A DNA stretch of 64,000 nt from the NCBI GenBank assembly GCA_017405085.1, contig JAFRBB010000052.1:36902-100901 (forward strand). The letters are read 5' to 3'. This stretch comes from Eubacteriaceae bacterium. GTDB lineage: Bacteria; Bacillota; Clostridia; Eubacteriales; Eubacteriaceae. Below are positions 48,208 to 55,198 of this stretch, piece after piece. A model generated the notes under the pieces. That model did no database searches and was not told the DNA's origin. It saw nothing but the letters and a program-made list of their open reading frames with translations. A program made the translations under genes and the position numbers. Positions within the stretch are counted from its first letter, which is position 1. Every line of letters starts with the position of its first letter.

Positions 48208-48856
48208 GGTGGGCTCCTTTCAAATTCGTTTCCTTACTTTTCAAACGATAGATAAAATTTTCACATTTCCTTGGGTTTGCCGAGGTTTCATCCTCACACA
48301 CATTTCCAACATTTTCCATTTGCTTTCCAAATCTATATTGATGGCCGATGGGTGGCCTTGTTCGGTGTCGGAGCCGCCTTCGCTCGACTTGATCAAAGAA
48401 AAGCGGCGTATTGAAATATTCCCAAAATTGACATCGCAGTCGGGACAGGATTTCCCGGCCCGCAATCTGTTCGGGCATGACCGAATTGGCCGCGAGAGCG
48501 CCGTTTTCCGGCACGAAAGCCCGCGTGGGGCATCGCAATGCCCAATCGAGAAAAACCGCCCGGAAAGCGCAAATCAATGCGATAACACGCCATAGCGCCA
48601 TATCGATAATGAAATTGTTGTGATAAGCATCCATAAGCGGCCTCACTTCTCAAAATTCTCAGTCCGCCTCTGTCATTCCGCGGCGGGCAGTCTTGTCCCG
48701 GAGCGCAAAACGCGCCGAAACCCGAACGATAAATGCACAAAAAAGCCGTCAAAGGCGGCTTTTTTTATCAACTTGTCGAGAATTCTCTCCGTCCGGTTAT
48801 TTCGCTTTTCTTTCCTTATTTATCCAATATATAGCGCCGTTAAACGCTTGAGGTTA
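48208..48856 (-). promoter_or_regulatory. Long 5' leader of giant 2
   Basis: About 650 nt from the predicted transcript start to the ATG, close to the length of the giant 1 leader. The part from 48634 to the start codon aligns with 6824-6401, including the CGTTT/AAACG hairpin beside the ribosome site. It contains a T-tract hairpin at 48739-48766 only about 100 nt after the start of transcription, which suggests attenuation. A 146-codon open frame (48634-48194) overlaps the giant start codon, as in giant 1. Confidence 0.5.
48739..48766. terminator. T-tract hairpin inside the giant 2 leader (possible attenuator)
   Basis: AAAAAGCCG (48740-48748) pairs with CGGCTTTTT (48756-48764) around a 7-nt loop. 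Both strands give a GC stem followed by Ts, so it can end transcription in either direction. Because the candidate promoter lies upstream at 48863-48891, on the minus strand it would act as a leader terminator for giant 2. Confidence 0.6.
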
Positions 48857-48862
48857 TAAGCA

Positions 48863-48891
48863 TTTTAAAAGAGTTTTAAGCCCTTCACAAG
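48863..48891 (-). promoter_or_regulatory. Candidate promoter of giant 2
   Basis: On the minus strand TTGTGA (48891-48886) and TAAAAT (48868-48863) are separated by 17 nt. The -10 equals that of giant 1 and the distance to the ATG is similar (656 versus 679 nt). Confidence 0.4.
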
Positions 48892-48964
48892 ACGTTACAT
48901 TAAACGGTGTTAACCATTCAAACTAGTTACAACTACTTTGAGTGAAACCGGATAAATTCAGATT

Positions 48965-48983
48965 TTTTAAGTAAGTTTTAAGT
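48965..48983. repeat. Two TTTTAAGT direct repeats upstream of giant 2
   Basis: TTTTAAGT at 48965-48972 and 48976-48983, period 11 bp, with a related AGTTTTAAG at 48873-48881 inside the promoter spacer. This parallels the phased AATTAAGA repeats upstream of giant 1 and may be a binding site for a shared activator. Confidence 0.35.
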
Positions 48984-49378
48984 CTTTTCAAACCCTTTAA
49001 TATCGGGAAGGTCACAACCGGTCACACGGTTGCTTTGCCGTTTTTTTGAATTGTATGTCAACATATTTTCCAAGGCGCATTTTTTCCTTAAAAAAAATTT
49101 TTTATTTCTTAAGAAAACTTCGGCTTTTTCTCGTCAAAAAATAAACAAAATCGATCTTCGCACGGAGTCAAAAGCCATGATTTTATTCTCAACCTACTTT
49201 ATCTTACTAATGTGACCGTCTCTTCCCGGATTGTTCACACCCCCCTTTCCTTCCGCGAATGAAAAACACGATCGAGATAGAACCTCTTCATTTTCGGAAA
49301 TACTGTGGATTTAGAATTTTCAAATAACAACTCCTAGGTGTCATACGATCAAAGGGCTTGGCTTATGCATCCATGTCA
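48984..49378. other. Intergenic region between giant 2 and the que operon
   Basis: No gene is seen. It is AT-rich and holds a 6-bp inverted repeat, CAACCG with CGGTTG, at 49015-49032, followed on the plus strand by a T-run. No ribosome site precedes any of the short open frames. Confidence 0.4.
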
Positions 49379-49429
49379 AAAAATAAAAAAACCCGAAGAC
49401 TGGCCGATCATGAGGCTGGTCCTCGGGTT
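49379..49429 (-). terminator. Terminator of the que operon
   Basis: On the minus strand AACCCGA (49429-49423) pairs with TCGGGTT (49396-49390), with further pairing of GACCAGCC and GGCCAGTC inside, followed by TTTTTTTATTTTTT. It is a strong intrinsic terminator after queT and the small basic open frame. Confidence 0.8.
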
Positions 49430-49561
49430 CGTTTGTTGAGGTTTGTATTCTATTGTGCTGAACATTTCATATTTTTATTCACATGGCTAACAGATTGATG
49501 TTTCGGTGAGTTTTCGGTCTCATCTTTCATTCGGAAGAGACCGTATCAAAATCAGATCTTG

Positions 49562-49693
49562 TTATTCTTCTACTTTGTCTATCTGATCGAGCTTTTTTTT
49601 AATCAAATACAACGCGATCGCCCGAACGCGCCGCGATTTTAATAGTTTGCGGCCTCTTTTCACAACGAACTTGACGACTTTAATAATGAGCAT
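49562..49693 (-). CDS. Putative small basic protein (43 aa) after queT
   Basis: ATG at 49693 with an excellent ribosome site (GGGAGG, 6 nt spacing), 72 nt after the queT stop and before the operon terminator. The product starts MLIIKVVKFVVKRGRKLLKS, alternating hydrophobic and Lys/Arg residues. It continues with RRVRAIALYLIKKK and ends with an acidic tail (DQIDKVEE). It can form a cationic amphipathic helix. No family is recognised. It could be a membrane-associated small protein, a peptide loosely like leaderless bacteriocins (K-aromatic-V-V-K-x-G-x-K), or a chance frame. It is probably cotranscribed with queT. Confidence 0.45.
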   Translation of the reverse strand: MLIIKVVKFVVKRGRKLLKSRRVRAIALYLIKKKLDQIDKVEE

Positions 49694-49765
49694 TTGCGTC
49701 CTCCCATTATAATTTAAATTAATCAATCTGACGATTGACAAAGCAAAAAACGTCGCGCTGATGAT

Positions 49766-50287
49766 TTATCTGTTCTTTTGACTTTCCCAGGGCAATTCAA
49801 TGTCGTCGGCAAGATAGGGTGTTGCCGGTTTTAACGCGTAAAAAAGCGGCATCCCGAGACCATAGCAGGCAATGATCGCCCCAATGGCAATATAAATCAT
49901 CGACAAATAGAGCGGCAGCGGTACGCCGTAACCGTATTTGAGGATCAACGGCACCACAATAATGTTGAGCACCACCGTCGGAAGGGGCATCAGCCACGGC
50001 GTCTTGCGAAGGGCTCTCGCGCCGATGGCGCCGCCCAAGGTCACAAGGCTTCCAGCCACCACATCAATCAAAATGCCGCCGCCCACGGTGTTGGCAATGA
50101 TACACCCGATGAATAATCCAGGGATGGCCGCCGAGGTATAAAACGGCATAATCATCAGGGCGTTGGCCACCCGCACCTGAATGGGGCCGAAGGAAATGGA
50201 CTGCAGCACAATACAAAGTGCCGCGTAAAGGGCCGCGATGACACCAGCTTTGGCAATGTAGGCGATTCTCGCCCGGTTGACATTCAT
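49766..50287 (-). CDS. queT: QueT-family queuosine-precursor ECF transporter S component
   Basis: 173 residues with about five to six hydrophobic membrane segments (IAALYAALCIVLQSISF, the GLFIGCIIANTVGGG region, PTVVLNIIVVPLILKY, YIAIGAIIACYGLG). The VRVANALMIMPFY block and NTVGGG are typical of QueT (PF06177). These proteins bind preQ0, preQ1 or related bases and use the shared energy-coupling ECF module, which is not in this window. The gene starts at ATG 50287 behind AAAGAGAGAAG, 80 nt after queC. Its place in an operon with queC and queF indicates both uptake and synthesis or reduction of 7-deazaguanines. Confidence 0.9.
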   Translation of the reverse strand: MNVNRARIAYIAKAGVIAALYAALCIVLQSISFGPIQVRVANALMIMPFYTSAAIPGLFIGCIIANTVGGGILIDVVAGSLVTLGGAIGARALRKTPWLMPLPTVVLNIIVVPLILKYGYGVPLPLYLSMIYIAIGAIIACYGLGMPLFYALKPATPYLADDIELPWESQKNR

Positions 50288-50367
50288 GGTCTTCTCTCTT
50301 TCTTTTTATAAATGTAATTTATGGCTCATACGTTGATTGATTGGGTTGTCTTTGGCATCATTTATTG

Positions 50368-51054
50368 TTAATCACGGGTCAGCGCCGGATCGGCAACACC
50401 GTTTTCGGCAAAAGCCCTTGCCCGGTCGATGCACGTCGCGCATTGACCGCAAGGTTTATCTTCGCCGGCATAGCATGACCAGGTCAGCTCATAGGGCACG
50501 CCGATCTCAAGGCCGATTTTCACGATTTCCCCTTTGGTTTTGTCGATAAACGGAGCTTCAACCTTCAGCGCGTGACCGCTGCCCTCATCGATCGACTCGG
50601 AAATCGCCCGATGAAAAGCCGGTGAGCAATCGGGATAGGCCGCCCCCGCCTGATCGTCGGCATGCGCGCCATACCACAGACTTTCACAGCCGAGCCCCAA
50701 AGCGATGCTGGCCGCCGCCGACAAAAACAGCCCGTTGCGATAAGGCACATAGGTGCTGACGGTTGACGCATCGGCTTCGCTGATTTGCTCGGCATAGGAG
50801 CCTTGCGGCAACGCGGCGTCCGAGCCTTTGAGGAGGGATGAATCGCTGTTCGAAAAAATCACCGACAAATCGATGATTTTAAGGGGCACGCCGTAATGGG
50901 CGGCGACAGCCCCGGCCGCGTTCAGCTCTTTGTCATGCCGCTGACCATAGCGGACGGCAAGGGCCGCCGTATCGTCTCGCCCGTATTGCCGGACCGCCAA
51001 AGCCAAGGCCGTCGTCGAGTCAATGCCGCCGCTCAGTAAAACCAATGCTTTCAT
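50368..51054 (-). CDS. queC: 7-cyano-7-deazaguanine (preQ0) synthase
   Basis: 228 residues, the usual QueC length. It converts 7-carboxy-7-deazaguanine to preQ0 with ATP and ammonia in the cytoplasm. The N-terminal PP-loop SGGIDST (residues 8-14) binds ATP. VPYRNGLFLSAAA (103-115) is a family signature, and the zinc-binding cysteines are C194, C202, C205 and C208 (SCYAGEDKPCGQCATC). Start ATG 51054 with AAAGGAGACATC. It lies 87 nt after queF. QueD and QueE, which make its substrate, are not in the window. Confidence 0.97.
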   Translation of the reverse strand: MKALVLLSGGIDSTTALALAVRQYGRDDTAALAVRYGQRHDKELNAAGAVAAHYGVPLKIIDLSVIFSNSDSSLLKGSDAALPQGSYAEQISEADASTVSTYVPYRNGLFLSAAASIALGLGCESLWYGAHADDQAGAAYPDCSPAFHRAISESIDEGSGHALKVEAPFIDKTKGEIVKIGLEIGVPYELTWSCYAGEDKPCGQCATCIDRARAFAENGVADPALTRD

Positions 51055-51141
51055 GATGTCTCCTTTTTTTCACCACTGTTGGATCTCGCTTCATCTGTCA
51101 ATCATAGTGACAAAACTCCGTTCATCGAACGTATTGATGAT

Positions 51142-51612
51142 TTATCTGTTGTCCACGTTTTCCGGATACATGTCGTGATGGGTCATTCTGTCCCAGGCCA
51201 CCGACTCCCAACGTGTGCCGGGTTTTCCATAGTTGCAATAGGGATCGATGGACAATCCTCCCCGGGGCAAAAATTTTCCCGTCACCTCGATGTATTTGGG
51301 ATCCATCAGGGTGATCAAATCCTTCATAATCACGTTCACGCAGTCCTCATGAAAGCTGCCGTGATTGCGGAAGGAAAACAAATACAGCTTCAAACTCTTG
51401 CTTTCCACCATTTTGACATCGGGCACATAGCTGATGATGATCGTGGCAAAATCCGGCTGTCCCGTAATAGGACATAGGGCTGTAAATTCGGGACAATTAA
51501 ATTTGACATAATAATCGTTTCCTTGGTGCGCGTTTTCAAAGGTCTCAAGCAGCGACGGATCGTACTGATCGGAATACGTCGTCTCCTGACTGCCTAAATG
51601 GGATAACGTCAT
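51142..51612 (-). CDS. queF: NADPH-dependent preQ0 reductase
   Basis: 156 residues, matching short type I QueF. It reduces the nitrile of preQ0 to the amine preQ1, the base inserted into tRNA on the way to queuosine. The catalytic Cys47 and Asp54 sit in [11 protein letters not shown]. The QueF motif ESKSLKLY is at 70-77, and FHEDCVN (88-94) holds the conserved substrate-side Glu and His. The ATG at 51612 follows AAGGAGG. It is the first gene of queF-queC-queT and is preceded by a regulated leader. Confidence 0.97.
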   Translation of the reverse strand: MTLSHLGSQETTYSDQYDPSLLETFENAHQGNDYYVKFNCPEFTALCPITGQPDFATIIISYVPDVKMVESKSLKLYLFSFRNHGSFHEDCVNVIMKDLITLMDPKYIEVTGKFLPRGGLSIDPYCNYGKPGTRWESVAWDRMTHHDMYPENVDNR

Positions 51613-51881
51613 CTTGGTTAATCCTCCTTGCTTTTAATTATCTGCTATAACTATTATGTGAGTGCTACCTTTTGGATTTACCATGTCTTTCTTTTTATCT
51701 TTGATAGTTCGGATAAAAAGAAAAACGGTTGACGTCATCGGCAACCGTTTTATTTATGCAGTAAACACTATTTGTAAGCGCGCGCAAAACCTCTGGATGG
51801 TTTGACTGCGCGAAAGCATACAAAAAACGGTCCCGGTTTTGATCTCCGGCAGGAAGGTACCAATGAACTGCCGTTTGATTA
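51613..51881 (-). promoter_or_regulatory. Regulatory leader of queF-queC-queT, candidate riboswitch
   Basis: About 270 nt separate the predicted transcript start from queF. From 5' to 3' the RNA can form a CGGCAG/CTGCCG hairpin (51874-51848 region) or an alternative outer pairing of CAAACGG with CCGTTTTTTG. A hairpin follows with CGCGC...AAACC against GGTTT...GCGCG (51811-51779 region), and then an intrinsic terminator. This layout is that of a ligand-sensing attenuator. For these genes the expected ligand is preQ1, but I cannot match it to the class I or II consensus, so the class is open. Confidence 0.6.
51714..51751 (-). terminator. Leader terminator upstream of queF
   Basis: On the minus strand AAAACGGTTG (51751-51742) pairs with CAACCGTTTT (51731-51722), a 10-bp stem, followed by TTTTTCTTTTT. 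It lies about 100 nt before the queF start and after the promoter, so it must be bypassed for expression. Confidence 0.85.
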
Positions 51882-51887
51882 AGCTTT

Positions 51888-51915
51888 ATTATATCATGCC
51901 TTTAGATTCTGTCAA
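51888..51915 (-). promoter_or_regulatory. Consensus promoter of the que operon
   Basis: TTGACA (51915-51910) and TATAAT (51893-51888) are perfect consensus boxes with a 16-nt spacer. Transcription should start near 51881. The promoter abuts the terminator of the upstream gene. Confidence 0.85.
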
Positions 51916-51923
51916 TGAGGAAA

Positions 51924-51955
51924 ATCAAAAAAGCCGGATTCCCGGCTTTTTTGAT
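51924..51955. terminator. Bidirectional-type terminator after the tocopherol-cyclase-like gene
   Basis: ATCAAAAAAGCCGG (51924-51937) and CCGGCTTTTTTGAT (51942-51955) form a perfect 14-bp stem with a 4-nt loop. It lies 13 nt after the stop of the gene at 51969 and insulates the que promoter. Confidence 0.85.
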
Positions 51956-51968
51956 TGTATTGCGTATT

Positions 51969-53093
51969 TTATACTTCGTCGTATTCGCCGTATTCGCATC
52001 CGGCATTTTCCACATGGATGCGGTCGACCAATTGGCCAAAGCGATAGAGTTCCACGGTGCCGCGGCCGTTGCCGCCGTTCCACAGACGGTTATGGAGCTT
52101 TTTACCGTTGGGCGCTTCATAATTGATAAACAGCATATCCTTTTTGTCGCAGGTCAAATCCGTCACCATCCGGTCAAACCAAGTGCTTTGATCCACGTGC
52201 CAGACGATTTGGTCTTCGGTTTCGTAGCAATCAAATGTCGTGCGGCAGCCCGTCCAGAATTTGGAGAAGTTGAATTCAAACTCTTTTCCTTCATAATAAA
52301 ACGCCGAGAGGAGCTTCCGTTTTAAGGCAATGGGACCGACTTTCGGACAACCGCCGCCGATATCAAATACGGAATTTTCAAGTTTTTTGCCGGTGATTTC
52401 ACTGGTTAAATTGTTGGAGGAAATCCACACCCAGGGCGATGTGAAATCTTTACCCCAGTTTTTGTCGGAATAACCGTAGCAATTTTTGGGTTCGATGATA
52501 TATTTTTCACCATTATAAATGATTTCTCCCTTGAACGCGGTTTTCATCCCTTCGGCATGCCAAAACATTTCAAACAATTGGAGATAACGCATCGGCGCGC
52601 TGGCACCGTAGCCGACATTATAGGCGATTTTTTTATCAATGCGGAGTTTCCAACTCATTTCGCCGGCTTCGCACATCCATTCGGGATGAGCCTTGGCGTC
52701 TTCCTCGGTGACAACAACCTTTCCGCGGCTGCGGTATTCGGACAGATAGCAATCATCGGCTTTGATAGCAAAGGGCGCGAGGGTTTTAACGTTGATTTTC
52801 TTCCAGCCGAAAAAGCGGTGCATCTGACGGGCATCTTCACCCCAGGTGCCGGCTTTCACCATGAGATAAGACGGCTGAACACCCGCGGCTTTGTTTTCAG
52901 GCAATTGCCCGAACACCGGTTCATCTTCGCCATAGGCGGGATTACAGAGGAAAAATTCCATGAAAAACGCCCGTTGTTCCCCGGTTTTTTCGTTCGTTCC
53001 CGTCAATGAATGCCACCACCAATCATAGCCGCAATAAGCCTGACCGCCGAAAAGTTGACATTCGTCCCGTTTAATATCCGATTTGTTAAACAT
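51969..53093 (-). CDS. Tocopherol-cyclase-like (lipocalin-type beta-barrel) protein
   Basis: 374 residues with no signal peptide. The N-terminal GYDWWWHSLTG (22-32) followed by a stretch of MEFFLCNP, and the later YSDKNWGKDFTSPWVWISSN (208-227), resemble the tocopherol cyclase family (PF14249). In that family a KNWG..FP..W.W motif lies in the second beta-barrel half. In plants and cyanobacteria these enzymes cyclise prenyl quinols; bacterial Bacillota members are uncharacterised, so the substrate is unknown. The gene starts at ATG 53093 with a very strong AAGGAGGAGAATA site and ends in its own terminator, so it is monocistronic. An inverted repeat upstream may be its operator. Confidence 0.65.
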   Translation of the reverse strand: MFNKSDIKRDECQLFGGQAYCGYDWWWHSLTGTNEKTGEQRAFFMEFFLCNPAYGEDEPVFGQLPENKAAGVQPSYLMVKAGTWGEDARQMHRFFGWKKINVKTLAPFAIKADDCYLSEYRSRGKVVVTEEDAKAHPEWMCEAGEMSWKLRIDKKIAYNVGYGASAPMRYLQLFEMFWHAEGMKTAFKGEIIYNGEKYIIEPKNCYGYSDKNWGKDFTSPWVWISSNNLTSEITGKKLENSVFDIGGGCPKVGPIALKRKLLSAFYYEGKEFEFNFSKFWTGCRTTFDCYETEDQIVWHVDQSTWFDRMVTDLTCDKKDMLFINYEAPNGKKLHNRLWNGGNGRGTVELYRFGQLVDRIHVENAGCEYGEYDEV

Positions 53094-53173
53094 TATTCTC
53101 CTCCTTTTTGTTAAATATATTTATTGTAATTGTTATTAACCATTTTGGTTTTACTGATGTATTATTTTAACTG

Positions 53174-53197
53174 CCCATATCAACTCAATAATATGGG
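53174..53197. promoter_or_regulatory. Inverted repeat, possible operator
   Basis: CCCATAT (53174-53180) and ATATGGG (53191-53197) with a 10-nt centre, about 80 bp upstream of the tocopherol-cyclase-like start. A weak promoter-like TTGAGT, 17 nt, ATAATA overlaps it on the minus strand. The size suits a dimeric repressor. Confidence 0.35.
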
Positions 53198-53502
53198 TTA
53201 ATTGTTTGCGTGTTTTAAGCGGTTTTCTTTTCTTTGTTCATCTCTGTTCATTTAAAAACCTCTGTGAATAATCACGTCAATTTATTCCGCTTTACCGATG
53301 CTTTTATACATTTTATCGTATTTGTCTAAAAATGTCCACGTTTATTTTAAGACTGCTGATTTTTATTTCGTGGCACGTCAGATAGCGTGTGTTATTTCAA
53401 AAACCTTTCCGTTCGCCCTTTCGCACATCCCATCTTTTAAAATGATGATGTGCGTCATCTCAGTTTTGACATGATCTTCCAAATCTTTTACCGAGGATCT
53501 TC
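53198..53502. other. Intergenic region without a gene
   Basis: No coding region is seen. An 8-bp inverted repeat, CGCACATC with GATGTGCG, spans 53421-53453. It lacks a T-tract, so it is not a clear terminator for the adjacent broken transporter gene. Confidence 0.4.
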
Positions 53503-54914
53503 TCACCTGTTTTCGGCTTGAGGCTTCGGTCCGACGCCGTTTACATCTTCGAGGACATCCTGCTCTTTTTGCGCCAGGTTTCTAAAAAAGATGATGGTAA
53601 AGGGAATGCAAATCAACACGCAGTTATCACATCGGCGAGCGGTTGGGTCATTTCGATTCCCACCAGTCCCATGGTGTGACTTAAAATCGCGAGCAACGGC
53701 AGAAAAATAATTCCCGAACGCAGCAGCGACAAAAACGTCGCAATCAGCGAATGGCCGGTACTTTGTTGGATCATGGTCGAGTTGATGGTAAACGGAATGA
53801 AAACGAGAGAAAATACGGTAAACCGCAAAGCATTGGTACCGATTTTAAGAACCTCCGGATCGTTTTGAAAAATCGCGATGATTTGACTGCTCAGCGCGAA
53901 AACGATCACCCCGACAACAAGCAAAAGAATGGTTGAGATGATCACCGTGTCCCGAAATGCTTTTCGCACCCGGTCATATTTACCGGCGCCGTAATTAAAG
54001 GTGCACACCGGATCATTCCCTTGGCCGATGCCGATCACAATGGAATAGAGGAACATGGCCACACGGCCCGTAATGGCCATGGCCGCGATGGCCGAATCGC
54101 CATAAACCCCCGACGCATGGTTTAAAAAAATTGTCGACAAGCTACTGAGCATCTGTCTGACCAAGCTGGGAAAACCGACGCTGATAATCCTGCCGATTTC
54201 TTTAATATCCAGGGTAAATCGAATCGGATTAATCCGGGTTTGGGTTTTGCCCCTGACAAAGGGAATGAGCAGAACCGCGAGGCCAACCATTTGCGAAAAA
54301 GCGGTGGACATCCCCGCCCCCGCCGTGCCGAGACCGAATCCGAAAATGAGTACCGGATCACCGATCATATTTAAAAAACAACCAATCCCCATGCCGATCA
54401 AGCCATAAAAAGCCATACCCTCATAGCGCAAAATAATACTTAGGACAAAACTGGCGATGATAAACGGCGCGCCGATGGCAATATAAAAACAATAATCCCG
54501 GGCGAAGGGAAAAATGGTCGGCGTGCTGCCAAGAAGCTTCAGCAGCGGATTCATCAAAATCAAGCTGATGATCGTGATCATCAGGCCGACCATCGCCGTG
54601 GTAAAAAACCCCGTGGAGGCAAAGCGGGAAGCGTCATCGGTTTTTTTCTTTCCGAGCAGGATGGAAATCGTGCTGCCGGATCCTTGTCCGAACATAAATC
54701 CGATGGCCTGCAATATGGCCATATAGCCGTAGACAATGCCCACTGCCCCGGATGCCGATGTGCCGAGCCGACCAACAAAAGACGTGTCCACCAGATTATA
54801 GACCGCGGTGAGCAGCATGCTGATCACCGTTGGAATAGCCAGTTCAAGCACCAATCTGCCCACCGGCGCCTCGGTCATTTTTTGTTATTGACTATCATAT
54901 TGCGCTGTTGCCAC
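53503..54914 (-). pseudogene. MATE-family efflux transporter, degenerate copy
   Basis: Close paralogue of the gene at 55199-56569 with 12 expected membrane segments. The proper start is GTG 54914 behind GGAGG (VATAQYDSQ, compare MATSKYDNQ in the intact copy). The tenth codon is TAA where the intact copy has TTT for Phe. An ATG at 54878 could restart translation but has no ribosome site. Near 53622 the frame shifts: the main frame ends at ADVITAC (stop at 53613). The other frame continues CVLICIPFTIIFF, matching the last segment of the paralogue, to a stop at 53503. Two independent lesions argue for a decaying gene rather than a sequencing error, though function from the inner ATG is not excluded. 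Confidence 0.8.
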
Positions 54915-54954
54915 TTCATCCTCCATTCTCAAAGCCGCATATTTTAAATCTATT

Positions 54955-55033
54955 TTCACCCGCGCTGGTTCATCAGATTGTCGTATAATCGTTAAATGAT
55001 GTTTACTTGATAGTCATTCCTTTTCCAGGTGAA
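54955..55033 (-). promoter_or_regulatory. Inverted-repeat leader upstream of the MATE pseudogene
   Basis: On the minus strand TTCACCTG (55033-55026) pairs with CGGGTGAA (54962-54955), allowing one U-G pair, around about 63 nt. The enclosed segment shares AAACATCAT..AA.GAT and GACAATCT.ATG with the corresponding region of the intact MATE copy. It could be a structured RNA element or operator region. Confidence 0.4.
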
Positions 55034-55198
55034 TCGTCCGTTATCGTCCTGTTTAAATGTTTGATAATCTATTGTTTTTTATTCAATCTGACATCGGAAA
55101 TACTTGGTCGTCAGGCGATGACATTCTTTTTTTATCAATGGTTTATCCTTATTTGCTTTAAATCGATTGACGAAAAATCGGAAATGATCCGAGAAAAG

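Noticed and set aside
8344..48207. LPxTG sorting signal on giant 2
   Set aside because: No LPxTG, hydrophobic tail or positive end is present; the protein ends in a ChW repeat (FQLIVAHK).
51613..51880. Class I preQ1 pseudoknot in the que leader
   Set aside because: AGAGGTTTTGC resembles the 5' part of the motif, but the complementary CCTCT arm and A-rich tail at the right distance are missing.
53421..53453. Inverted repeat CGCACATC/GATGTGCG as a terminator
   Set aside because: Neither strand has a T-tract after the stem.
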